Notes: generated by a model not told the origin, from the sequence alone. 9,672 nt of DNA from Verrucomicrobiota bacterium (GCA_903970455.1 CAJCIW010000170.1:1-9672); one strand, 5' to 3'; counted from the first letter of the stretch, positions 1-5,807 are shown. Made by a program: numbers and translations.

Positions 1-185
1 AAATGGCGGGCAAGAATCCCTTGCCCACAGGCGAGATCAAGAAGATGGGGATTGGGTTTCTTTTCCATCTCAAGAATGCGGAGAACTCCGGGGAGGATCA
101 GCTGCTGATGGTAATAATGCCCTTTTTGGCCGACAATCTTATCGTACCATTCCGAGGATGTTTCCCATGAGGTGTCGTTATTCAT
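1..185 (-). CDS. SAM-dependent class I methyltransferase, N-terminal part
   Basis: Partial gene, cut by the left edge. The minus-strand reading opens at ATG 185-183 (MNNDTSWETSSEWYDKIVG) and stays open for 61 residues. Near its end it reads HLLDLACGQGILARH, which is motif I of class I methyltransferases: hydrophobic strand, acidic residue, then the glycine-rich loop that binds S-adenosylmethionine. Known for the family: methyl transfer from SAM to a small molecule, protein or nucleic acid; the substrate cannot be told from this fragment. The leading SxWYDxxVGxxGxYYH pattern is common in bacterial methyltransferases of unknown substrate. The start ATG shares its A with the TAA stop of the antiporter gene just upstream on the same strand (TAATG), so the two are probably co-transcribed and translationally coupled. 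Confidence 0.87.
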   Translation of the reverse strand, partial: MNNDTSWETSSEWYDKIVGQKGHYYHQQLILPGVLRILEMEKKPNPHLLDLACGQGILARH

Positions 186-1609
186 TAATCCCTTTCATGT
201 TCCAGCTGTTTTTTCCAACTGGGTTTCTGGAAAAGCAAAATCACTGCAGGGGCAAAGCAGGCGATGAGGATGCAGAAGATCAGGAATGAAACGTAAAAGA
301 GCCTATTGCCCGTGATGATTTGCGCCGGCGGGAAAAATCCGATAATGAGGGCGAAAGCGGAACTTAAGATGCCGATGCCGGAGACGATCCAAATGACAAC
401 TTTGCCTCCGGGAATTTTATAGGGGCGCTCGACGTTGGGCTTTTTATAGCGGAGCTTGATGGCAGCCGCGAAGAGCAGGATATACATGATGAGGTAGAGT
501 TGGGCGACGATCGTCGTTAGGATCCAGAAAGCGCTGCTCACAGTAGGCATGAACACAAAGACCAGGGAAAGACAGGATACAAAGACGGCTTGGACAATCA
601 GAAGGCGGGTTGGCATGCGATTCGGATTGACAGTGCGAAAAAAAGGGGGTAGATCTCCGCTTCTCGCAGCGGCGAGAAGGCCTTTAGTGGGCCCGATGAC
701 CCATGTACTCAACGAGCCAAAAGCTCCTGCGGCAATCAGGGCGGCGATGTAAGGAGTTGCCCATTTTAATCCGTAAGCATCGACAAAATAAGAGAACGCC
801 TGCATCGAACCGGCGACAAGACTGATCTGCTTTTGGGGAATGACGCTGGCAATGGCTAGAACCCCCAAAATGGACATTCCGATGATGATCGCCGCGGATA
901 AAAGGATTGCTTTGGGATAGTCTTTTCGTGGATGGCGGACCTCGCCGGCGTGGATGGCTGACATCTCCATGCCGCACAGGGAAAGAATGACGCCGGTAAA
1001 GAAAACGACCTGCTCGACCGAATTGAAATTGGGAACAAAACTCTCCCAATTAAAGCTGATTTGCATCGGATGTCCGCCGAAATACCAACTCAATCCGAGA
1101 AGAATGATGACCCCGCCGGGGACAAAAGTGCCGAAAATCACGCCTAGAGAGCTGATCAATCCGGAGATTTTCATTCCGGAAAGATTCCCGATCGTCGCGG
1201 CCCAAAAGGAAACCAGGATGATGGATATTGTATAAGGAATATTGTTCGCAAGTTCGGGGTTGAAAATGTAGGCGACCGTCGCTGCAAGAAAGGATAAAAT
1301 GGTGGGATACCAAAAAGCATTTTCTACCCAAAGCAGCCAAATCGCTAAAAATCCTGTTCGATGGCCAAAAGCTTCTTTTACCCAGGCAAAGACCCCTCCG
1401 CTTTTTGGCCAGCCGGTTGCGAGTTCAGCTGCAACGAGGGAAATGGGGAGGAAGAAGATGAGGGCTGCTAAAATAAAATAGAAGATCGAAGCAAAGCCAT
1501 ATTCCGCATTCACCGGCCAATTTTTCACGCTGCCAATGGCTGCGACATTGATCATGGCCAGTGTAAATACACTAATGATCCGCGGGGCTTTTCTAACGTT
1601 TTCTTGCAT
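185..1609 (-). CDS. APC-family amino acid permease, GadC-like glutamate:GABA antiporter type
   Basis: 474 residues, polytopic, about 12 hydrophobic membrane segments, with short charged ends (MQENVRKAPR at the start, KPSWKKQLEHERD at the end). The first helix carries the APC-type substrate region (FTLAMINVAAIGSVKNWP), followed by the family-typical LATGWPKSGGVFAWVKEAFG and CGMEMSAIHAGEVRHPRKDYPKA stretches; the C-terminal part has LRYKKPNVERPYKIPGG, typical of this superfamily. Length and pattern fit the glutamate:GABA antiporter branch, which exchanges amino acids across the inner membrane and is often multiplied in intracellular bacteria such as Legionella and chlamydiae. I infer an amino acid exchanger; the true substrate pair is unknown. 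ATG 1609-1607 has no convincing SD site. The gene runs divergently from the phosphodiesterase at 1647 with 37 bases between them, and its stop overlaps the methyltransferase start. Confidence 0.9.
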   Translation of the reverse strand: MQENVRKAPRIISVFTLAMINVAAIGSVKNWPVNAEYGFASIFYFILAALIFFLPISLVAAELATGWPKSGGVFAWVKEAFGHRTGFLAIWLLWVENAFWYPTILSFLAATVAYIFNPELANNIPYTISIILVSFWAATIGNLSGMKISGLISSLGVIFGTFVPGGVIILLGLSWYFGGHPMQISFNWESFVPNFNSVEQVVFFTGVILSLCGMEMSAIHAGEVRHPRKDYPKAILLSAAIIIGMSILGVLAIASVIPQKQISLVAGSMQAFSYFVDAYGLKWATPYIAALIAAGAFGSLSTWVIGPTKGLLAAARSGDLPPFFRTVNPNRMPTRLLIVQAVFVSCLSLVFVFMPTVSSAFWILTTIVAQLYLIMYILLFAAAIKLRYKKPNVERPYKIPGGKVVIWIVSGIGILSSAFALIIGFFPPAQIITGNRLFYVSFLIFCILIACFAPAVILLFQKPSWKKQLEHERD

Positions 1610-1626
1610 AATTTCAGATATGTGAT

Positions 1627-1654
1627 ATTTTAGGGGTTACACATTTATGATCAA
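1627..1654 (-). promoter_or_regulatory. Candidate promoter of the antiporter gene in a 37-bp divergent gap
   Basis: On the minus strand TTGATC (1654-1649) and TAAAAT (1632-1627) are separated by 16 bases, a fair sigma-70 type match. It would start transcription near 1620, leaving only about 10 bases before ATG 1609, which fits the lack of an SD site but makes the call weak. On the plus strand the gap holds AGGGG (1632-1636), an SD-like site 10 bases before ATG 1647. Any promoter for the plus-strand gene must lie inside the antiporter's 5' coding end. Confidence 0.3.
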
Positions 1655-2195
1655 TGATAAATCGCTTGCCGCATTGAAAAAAGCCCAGTGGACCCCTCGG
1701 TTCAAACGGCCTCTTTACAGGGATTATGCCTTCACATGTCTTCCCAACACGATTCAAAAATTGTTAACGGGAACAGGGGAAGAGACCTTGCAGGTTGACG
1801 CAGTTGGCAGCCAATGGGAAAAATTCCAGTGCGTGATCCTGTTTTTGGTCGATGGCTTTGGTTGGAAGTTTTTTGAAGGGTTTGCTTCCAAATACCCTTT
1901 TTTGAAACGTTTTGCCAAAGAAGGGGTCGCTTCAAAAATTTCGGCGGAATTCCCCTCAACGACAGCGGCACATGTCACAAGCATCAATACCGGCAAAGAA
2001 GTGGGAGAGACCGGCATTTACGAATGGTTTTACTATGAGCCAATTGTCGACGGGATGATCGCCCCGTTGCTTTTTTCCTACGCGGGCGACCATGAATATG
2101 GGACGCTCCTCAAAGAGGGATTTACGGGGGAGAGATTTTCCCTTTCGAGACGGTTTATCAAAAATTGGCAAAAAAAAACGTGCGCAGCATTGTGA
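1647..2195 (+). CDS. Alkaline-phosphatase-superfamily phosphodiesterase/nucleotide pyrophosphatase, N-terminal half (frame broken)
   Basis: The reading from ATG 1647 gives 182 residues and carries the first half of a type I phosphodiesterase/nucleotide pyrophosphatase-like catalytic domain. ILFLVDGFGW (residues 64-73) supplies metal ligand Asp69, and EFPSTTAAHVTSINTG (101-116) is the nucleophile region, where Thr105 or Thr106 should be the phosphorylated residue. No signal peptide is seen, so the enzyme is probably cytoplasmic. The frame then runs to TGA 2193-2195 just after a run of nine A (2170-2178); the last five residues (TCAAL) look like out-of-frame tail. The rest of the domain continues in the -1 frame (2177 onward). 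Joined there, the protein would be about 429 residues, a normal length for the family. It could be a sequencing artefact, a recent pseudogene, or a slippage-expressed gene. Confidence 0.8.
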   Translation: MINDKSLAALKKAQWTPRFKRPLYRDYAFTCLPNTIQKLLTGTGEETLQVDAVGSQWEKFQCVILFLVDGFGWKFFEGFASKYPFLKRFAKEGVASKISAEFPSTTAAHVTSINTGKEVGETGIYEWFYYEPIVDGMIAPLLFSYAGDHEYGTLLKEGFTGERFSLSRRFIKNWQKKTCAAL

Positions 2196-2935
2196 TGCAG
2201 CCTGAGAGCATTGCATATACCCCTTATTCAAAAACGATGCTTGCCGGGGCGGAAATAAGCCCCTATCTCCGGTTTATCGATGCTTTGGATAGATTGGTCG
2301 CGCTATCCAAAACTCCTTTGAAGGAACCGACCTATGTGTTTGTCTATTTCGGCGACGTCGATGCAATGGGGCATCGGCATGGGATCACCTCGCCGCAATT
2401 TGCTGATACAGTCGATTTTTTCTGGACGGCCATGGAAAATTACTTCTGGCAAAAGCTCGGCGCGATTAAAAACAGGACAGCCGTTTTATTCACATCCGAT
2501 CATGGGATGACCCCTGTCGACCCCAAGACAACGATTTTAGTGAATCAAATCTGTCCAGAGCTGACGGGCATGTTAAAAAAGAATCGCGCCCGGGAACCTC
2601 TTGTGCCCGCCGGGTCTTGCCGCGATTTTTTTCTGCATATCGAGAATGCCTATCTTGAAGAAGCGCAGCGTCTCCTTAGCGGCAAACTCAAAGGGGCTGC
2701 CGACGTCGTCTTCACGGAAGAGCTGCTCTCAGAAGGGTTTTTCGGACTCAAGCGCCCATCAAAACGGCTAAAGGAGAGGATCGGCAATCTTGTCCTCCTC
2801 CCTTATGAGAATGAAAGCGTATTCTGGAAGTTCCAGAAACATCGGCTCGAGCAGCATTTTTATGCTGCACACGGGGGGCTAACCCCGGATGAGATGGAAT
2901 CGATATTCTTATTCACAAAGACAGGGATGCTTTGA
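2165..2935 (+). CDS. Alkaline-phosphatase-superfamily phosphodiesterase, C-terminal half
   Basis: The frame is open from TTG 2165, but no SD site supports a start there or at ATG 2195, so it is best read as the continuation of the gene at 1647 after a -1 shift (first shifted codon AAC 2177-2179). It carries the missing metal ligands: GDVDAMGHRHG (Asp66 and His70 by the TTG count), FTSDHGM (Asp112, His113) and AAHGGLTPDEM (His236). In this superfamily these sit with the upstream Asp and Thr around two zinc ions. No internal stop or missing ligand is seen, so decay, if real, is recent. The gene ends at TGA 2933-2935. The only strong terminator that follows (2982-3012) is oriented for the opposite strand. 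Substrate unknown; hydrolysis of a phosphodiester or phosphomonoester is expected. Confidence 0.8.
   Translation: MAKKNVRSIVMQPESIAYTPYSKTMLAGAEISPYLRFIDALDRLVALSKTPLKEPTYVFVYFGDVDAMGHRHGITSPQFADTVDFFWTAMENYFWQKLGAIKNRTAVLFTSDHGMTPVDPKTTILVNQICPELTGMLKKNRAREPLVPAGSCRDFFLHIENAYLEEAQRLLSGKLKGAADVVFTEELLSEGFFGLKRPSKRLKERIGNLVLLPYENESVFWKFQKHRLEQHFYAAHGGLTPDEMESIFLFTKTGML
2170..2178 (+). other. A9 slip site joining the two phosphodiesterase frames
   Basis: Nine consecutive A in C-A9-CG. The zero frame reads CAA AAA AAA ACG. A one-base backward slip gives CAA AAA AAA AAC GTG and restores the conserved domain; one extra A (A10) has the same effect. The zero-frame heptamer A_AAA_AAA (2171-2177) fits the general X_XXY_YYZ pattern of -1 slippery sites, and A runs of this length are known to promote RNA polymerase slippage. 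Confidence 0.6.
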
Positions 2936-2981
2936 TTTCCGGCAGCGTGAAATAGGAGTCCGCAGTCTCCCAAATTTGTTT

Positions 2982-3012
2982 AAAAAAAGCCCAGCCATGT
3001 CGCGGCTGGGCT
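2982..3012 (-). terminator. Rho-independent terminator, minus strand
   Basis: A nine-pair stem, AGCCCAGCC (2988-2996) with GGCTGGGCT (3004-3012), loop of seven. On the minus strand the hairpin is followed directly by seven T (2988-2982, the T paired at 2988 included). It lies 16 bases past the stop of the 35-residue gene at 3028-3135. On the plus strand the hairpin follows the phosphodiesterase gene but has no T run. Confidence 0.9.
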
Positions 3013-3027
3013 TGAGAACATTAACTT

Positions 3028-3135
3028 CTAAGAACCTTTAGTTTTTTTCTTTTCCAGTTTGGCCATACGTTTTTCTTTCAGTGTTTTCGTTGGCTTTTTA
3101 CGGTCTTCTTTCTTTTGGTCTCTTGGTTTGCTCAT
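3028..3135 (-). CDS. 35-residue highly basic small protein
   Basis: ATG 3135-3133 to TAG 3030-3028, 35 residues. A perfect GAGGAG SD (3147-3142) sits 6 bases upstream, a TACAAT -10 box lies about 45 bases upstream, and a strong terminator follows 16 bases after the stop. This complete expression unit is the main argument that the gene is real. The protein begins MSKPRDQKKEDRKKP and has about 15 Lys/Arg residues, several acidic residues and no hydrophobic stretch. The middle (TLKEKRMAKLEKKK) could form an amphipathic charged helix. No signal or membrane segment is seen, so it is presumably cytoplasmic; nucleic-acid or ribosome binding is possible from charge alone, but I do not recognise a family. 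It lies between the phosphodiesterase gene (opposite strand) and the Inc-like gene (same strand, 97 bases upstream). Confidence 0.72.
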   Translation of the reverse strand: MSKPRDQKKEDRKKPTKTLKEKRMAKLEKKKTKGS

Positions 3136-3176
3136 TTCTGGCTCCTCGCTTATGCATGGTTGGTTCAAAAATTACA

Positions 3177-3203
3177 ATTGTACCAGTGGGAGACTTTTTT
3201 CAA
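3177..3203 (-). promoter_or_regulatory. Promoter of the 35-residue gene
   Basis: The minus-strand -10 box TACAAT (3182-3177) is preceded by TG plus one base (TGGTACAAT), an extended -10. A TTGAAA (3203-3198) lies 15 bases further up, a short spacer, so the extended -10 probably does most of the work. It would start near 3170 and give a leader of about 35 bases containing the SD. The -10 lies in the 10-bp palindrome TACAATTGTA (3173-3182). Confidence 0.5.
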
Positions 3204-3232
3204 AGAAAAAAAATTTAAAGTCTCGCATTGCA

Positions 3233-3871
3233 TTAACGATGGTGCCCTCTTCCTACAGGAACATGCGCTCCAGGTGGAGGAGCCCCTCTGCCGGGTCCAT
3301 GTCCATGAGGGTTGGAATGACCGTGACCTCTTCCTACAGGAACGTTTCCGGGGCCTGGAGGCAACCCGCGGCCGCCTGGTGGAATATGCCCATTTCCAAC
3401 TGGCACATGGTTCCCGCCATCCATGTAGCGGTCATAGCTAGGGACGAAGGGAAACCAATTTTGATACCAAGCCCTGGGGACCTCGGCGGGATGGATATGC
3501 CCTCCTCCCACACGCACATGAGGCTCATTTCTGACAGACGGAACAGCATTTCCTGCAGGAATCCAGGAAAACAGCCGCTGATGCCAAGGCATTGCTGCCG
3601 CATCCCCAACATGATCGTGCGGAGAATTCCGGCAGCAAGAGTTAAAAAACAGCACTCCTCCGACACCGAGAATAAGCGTAGTGATAATGCCCCCGATCGG
3701 CCCCATGAAAACAAAGCTTCCGATGGAAGCGATGATCGCTCCGATGACTCCTGCGACTTTGAGCGCTGTCGCCCAGCAACTATCGCCTTCTTTAGCTTGA
3801 AGGCGTGGATTGGACTCCGCTGAAAGAGGGTCTGCGAAGCGTGGCATTGTTAAAACGGGGTTGATAGACAT
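3233..3871 (-). CDS. Inc-like membrane protein with Gly/Pro/His-rich repeated tail
   Basis: 212 residues from ATG 3871-3869, SD GAGAGG 6 bases upstream. Three parts are visible. Residues 1-33 are polar. Residues 34-78 form two closely spaced hydrophobic, Gly-rich segments (about 34-55 and 58-77) split by the tight turn FMGPIGG and followed by a Cys pair; this bilobed hydrophobic hairpin defines chlamydial Inc proteins, type III secreted into the inclusion membrane. Residues 80-212 are rich in Gly, Pro, His and Arg, with three copies of a VPVG(N/R)GH motif (155-162, 177-183, 204-210) and a related VRVGGGHIH (119-127). No other domain is seen. The tail would face the host cytosol if it is a true Inc; the His clusters could bind metal. 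The call rests on architecture only. It is probably co-transcribed with the gene at 3883-4671, whose stop lies 11 bases upstream. Confidence 0.72.
   Translation of the reverse strand: MSINPVLTMPRFADPLSAESNPRLQAKEGDSCWATALKVAGVIGAIIASIGSFVFMGPIGGIITTLILGVGGVLFFNSCCRNSPHDHVGDAAAMPWHQRLFSWIPAGNAVPSVRNEPHVRVGGGHIHPAEVPRAWYQNWFPFVPSYDRYMDGGNHVPVGNGHIPPGGRGLPPGPGNVPVGRGHGHSNPHGHGPGRGAPPPGAHVPVGRGHHR
3246..3343 (-). repeat. In-frame 17-bp direct repeats inside the Inc-like gene
   Basis: The identical 17-mer CCTCTTCCTACAGGAAC occurs at 3246-3262 and 3327-3343, 81 bases apart, exactly 27 codons. Each encodes part of a VPVGRGH unit near the C-terminus. Because the spacing is a multiple of three, recombination or replication slippage between copies would change tail length without breaking the frame. 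A diverged third copy (HVPVGNGH) lies further upstream in the gene. Confidence 0.8.
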
Positions 3872-3882
3872 CTAAAACCTCT

Positions 3883-4671
3883 CTAATACTGTTTAACACG
3901 AATGTGATCATCCATGTTGACATTGATCAAAATGTGATCGTAAGGAGTAAACCACGAGTCATAAAGACCGAAGATAACGTGGTCGTTGACGGCCCAATTT
4001 TTCAGGACGGAGCCATCTTGAGGATTGACACACCAAACCATTTGATTTTCCAGGTAAACATGGCCCCCAAAATAATCGATATCGACAATCCAATGGGAGT
4101 AAGGTCCGAAAGCCGTTGGCCCAACGTAGAGGTTTGCTCCGACATAAGTATTGTTGGTCTTATTCGTGATGTAATAATCATACGAACTGAGCCAGCTGTA
4201 GTTCGGAGTGATGATCAAGGAATCCTGACGGCGCCAATTTCTTATCGTATAGGAATCGGAAGGAGAGACTTCCCAATGCGACCCGTCTTCCATTTCTAGG
4301 GAGCGGTTATCGGGAAGGCTCGCCAGCCAGTGGCAATTGATCGGCAAACCATAGGCAGATAACGCTATTTGCGGGCGTTGCATCATTTCGCGCGGCGCTA
4401 ACATGAACTCAGGCTCGTTCGTTAGCTTGCGGCTTGCGCGTTGCAGAGTTTCAACAGCTTCGACTTGGTTTCCTTCCGCTTCTTCATTTTCACGCTGCTG
4501 CGCTCGCATGCCACGCATCCGCTCTTTTTTAGAAGGGTCCGATTCGCGGGAACCTACGGAAACACGTTGATCGGCATTGCTTTTCTCGCTTTGGATGGTC
4601 TCATCCCCGATGAGATTGGCATTTAGAAGCAGTAGCGATGCAAGAGAGGGAACGATCGTTTTAGAAAACAT
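3883..4671 (-). CDS. Probable secreted protein with duplicated aromatic-rich domain
   Basis: 262 residues from ATG 4671-4669, weak SD AAAAGG 7 bases before it. Residues 1-22 (MFSKTIVPSLASLLLLNANL) look like a short signal peptide. Residues 23-95 are strongly charged and probably helical or disordered (KKERMRGMRAQQRENEEAEG). Residues 125-182 and 205-261 are two diverged copies of one unit, both following W-x-V-x-P-x-D/Q, then NW, a D plus a hydrophobic pair, then SW, YD and an N. The first reads HWEVSPSD, NWRRQDSLII, YSWLSSYDYYITN; the second VWCVNPQDG, NWAVNDHVIF, DSWFTPYDHILIN. This suggests two small beta domains. I do not recognise a named family; similar aromatic repeats occur in hypothetical proteins of chlamydiae as far as I recall. 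First gene of a pair with the Inc-like gene, so a role at the bacterial surface or in the host is plausible. Confidence 0.7.
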   Translation of the reverse strand: MFSKTIVPSLASLLLLNANLIGDETIQSEKSNADQRVSVGSRESDPSKKERMRGMRAQQRENEEAEGNQVEAVETLQRASRKLTNEPEFMLAPREMMQRPQIALSAYGLPINCHWLASLPDNRSLEMEDGSHWEVSPSDSYTIRNWRRQDSLIITPNYSWLSSYDYYITNKTNNTYVGANLYVGPTAFGPYSHWIVDIDYFGGHVYLENQMVWCVNPQDGSVLKNWAVNDHVIFGLYDSWFTPYDHILINVNMDDHIRVKQY

Positions 4672-4698
4672 AGATTTGCCTTTTCATTTTGAGGTTTG

Positions 4699-4870
4699 GA
4701 GGCTGATATCGCATTAACCTTCTGTCGATTTTTGGGTTCTTTGGAGCCGATTTTCGATTCCTTTTGCGGGGGTTGTAAACGAAAGTTAATACAACCCCCC
4801 GCAAAAGGAATCGAAAATCGGCCAAAATAATCCCGAAAACTCCACGAAGCCTTAGTGGGATGTCAGCCTC
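4699..4870. repeat. 172-bp imperfect palindromic element with a nearly perfect 32-bp inner stem
   Basis: Outer ends GAGGCTGATATC (4699-4710) and GATGTCAGCCTC (4859-4870) are inverted copies matching at 11 of 12 positions. The inner arms 4746-4777 and 4790-4822 pair completely except for one extra C in the right arm (six C against five G). Between inner and outer stems the arms remain recognisably related with mismatches and small gaps. The centre reads AACGAAAGTT, a 3-bp stem closed by a GAAA tetraloop. It lies between divergent gene starts (4671 minus, 5262 plus), so it is not placed as a terminator. Best guess: a non-autonomous, MITE-like repeat or a structured RNA/DNA element. No coding capacity and no clear target-site duplication is seen. 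Confidence 0.75.
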
Positions 4871-5129
4871 AAGGTAGTTACAACGAGTTTCGTCGGAAAA
4901 AATAGCAAAAGAGTAGATTTTACAAATAACAAATTCGTCCTAATCGAATCTTAATCGTTTTGGTCAGCGGCGGCAATGCGTGTTGTTGCGTAGTTTTGTG
5001 CAAAGATGGCTGTTAATATGGGGCAGGAAGATGGGAGGTGAAGATTTCTGAAAAAAAATCCGCTCTATGGAAATTTATTTCCGATCTTTTGCTATTCTCG
5101 ATGCTTTTGTTTAATTAAAAGATGTTTAC
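4871..5129. other. Non-coding AT-rich intergenic stretch
   Basis: No open frame with an SD site and protein-like content on either strand. The only structure I see is a short inverted repeat GGAAAT/ATTTCC near 5069-5082. Base composition becomes clearly more AT-rich from about 5040 toward the promoter at 5158. Confidence 0.5.
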
Positions 5130-5145
5130 ATAACTAATTAGTTAT
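5130..5145. promoter_or_regulatory. 16-bp perfect palindrome upstream of a promoter, candidate operator
   Basis: ATAACTAATTAGTTAT is a perfect 16-bp palindrome ending 12 bases before the -35 box at 5158. The position suits an activator or repressor site for the coiled-coil gene. Its half-site ACTAAT also occurs inverted in the abiE promoter at 7099-7113, with different spacing. AT-richness makes chance palindromes more likely here. Confidence 0.4.
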
Positions 5146-5157
5146 AATTTCATCGAT

Positions 5158-5186
5158 TTGACAAATTAAATTAAAATTACTATTAT
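5158..5186 (+). promoter_or_regulatory. Strong sigma-70-type promoter of the coiled-coil gene
   Basis: TTGACA (5158-5163) is a full match to the -35 consensus, followed by a 17-base spacer and TATTAT (5181-5186), 5 of 6 to the -10 consensus, in an AT-rich context. Predicted start near 5193, giving a leader of about 69 bases to ATG 5262. Confidence 0.8.
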
Positions 5187-5249
5187 AAATATATCGGAAT
5201 AGAAGGCTTTTTCTAATCCGAAGTGTCCTTTTTAGATATATATATGCTT

Positions 5250-5256
5250 AAGGAGG
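5250..5256 (+). promoter_or_regulatory. SD site that fixes the start at 5262
   Basis: AAGGAGG, a full anti-SD match, 5 bases before ATG 5262. A GTG at 5223 in the same frame has no SD and would add 13 residues, so the ATG is chosen. Confidence 0.85.
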
Positions 5257-5261
5257 CTGCC

Positions 5262-5798
5262 ATGCAAGCCCAACAACAAACACAAACACAAAAAACGGCA
5301 GAAGCCGTAACAAGCAAAGAAGGGCAACCCACCCTGCTTGCACACCCTGTTACACGTCTATTTAGTCATGATGATCGTGCTGAGTTCTACACTGGCAACG
5401 AAAGATTGACTTTGCAGATGAGACAGATTCAAAGAGTTCGTGAATTGCAAGAGTCCAATGATAACTTGCAGCGCCAAATTTCACGTAATGAGAAAGAGGT
5501 TGTCCATTCAGAAGATCCTCTCTCAATCTTAGCTGAAATTGAACATTGCAACATCATTATCGCCCGCAATACAGGCGAAATCATCAACATCTACGCACAA
5601 AACGAAAAACGTCTGAAACGCATTATGGAATTGGAAGCAGAAAATATCAATCTCTCACAAGAAATGAGTGATACTCAAGGCAAATTCATCACTTGCCACG
5701 ATATGACTAAACGCACGAAAATCGCTGCAGAGTTCTTTGTCTCTAAAGCGCAATTCGAGAAAAATCTTGCTGAGATTCGCGAACTGAATCTTCAATAA
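5262..5798 (+). CDS. Soluble helical/coiled-coil protein of unknown function
   Basis: 178 residues from ATG 5262 to TAA 5796-5798. The N-terminus is Gln/Thr-rich (MQAQQQTQTQKTAEAV) and probably disordered. Residues about 48-80, 88-140 and 150-176 are rich in Glu, Lys, Gln, Asn, Leu and Ile with heptad-like spacing (ERLTLQMRQIQRVRELQESN; EKRLKRIMELEAENINLSQE), so three helices or a coiled coil are expected. No signal peptide and no membrane segment. I do not recognise a family. The disordered polar N-terminus plus helical body is compatible with a type III secreted effector or a structural protein, but that is inference. The gene stands alone: strong own promoter, perfect SD, and terminator hairpins directly after it, which suggests high and independent expression. 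Confidence 0.8.
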   Translation: MQAQQQTQTQKTAEAVTSKEGQPTLLAHPVTRLFSHDDRAEFYTGNERLTLQMRQIQRVRELQESNDNLQRQISRNEKEVVHSEDPLSILAEIEHCNIIIARNTGEIINIYAQNEKRLKRIMELEAENINLSQEMSDTQGKFITCHDMTKRTKIAAEFFVSKAQFEKNLAEIRELNLQ

Positions 5799-5807
5799 GC
5801 TTAGCTA

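Noticed and set aside
684..1340. Several open frames on both strands inside the antiporter gene
   Set aside because: They lie within an intact 474-residue transporter, have no SD and show Arg/Ser/His-rich shadow composition.
3190..3224. Inverted repeat GAGACTTT/AAAGTCTC after the Inc-like gene
   Set aside because: 8-bp AT-rich stem with a 19-base loop and no T run on the minus strand; too weak to call a terminator.
3059..3823. Plus-strand open frame of 254 codons across the Inc-like gene
   Set aside because: Shadow of the minus-strand gene 3233-3871: no SD, Ser/Arg/Met-rich odd composition, and it also overlaps the 35-residue gene.
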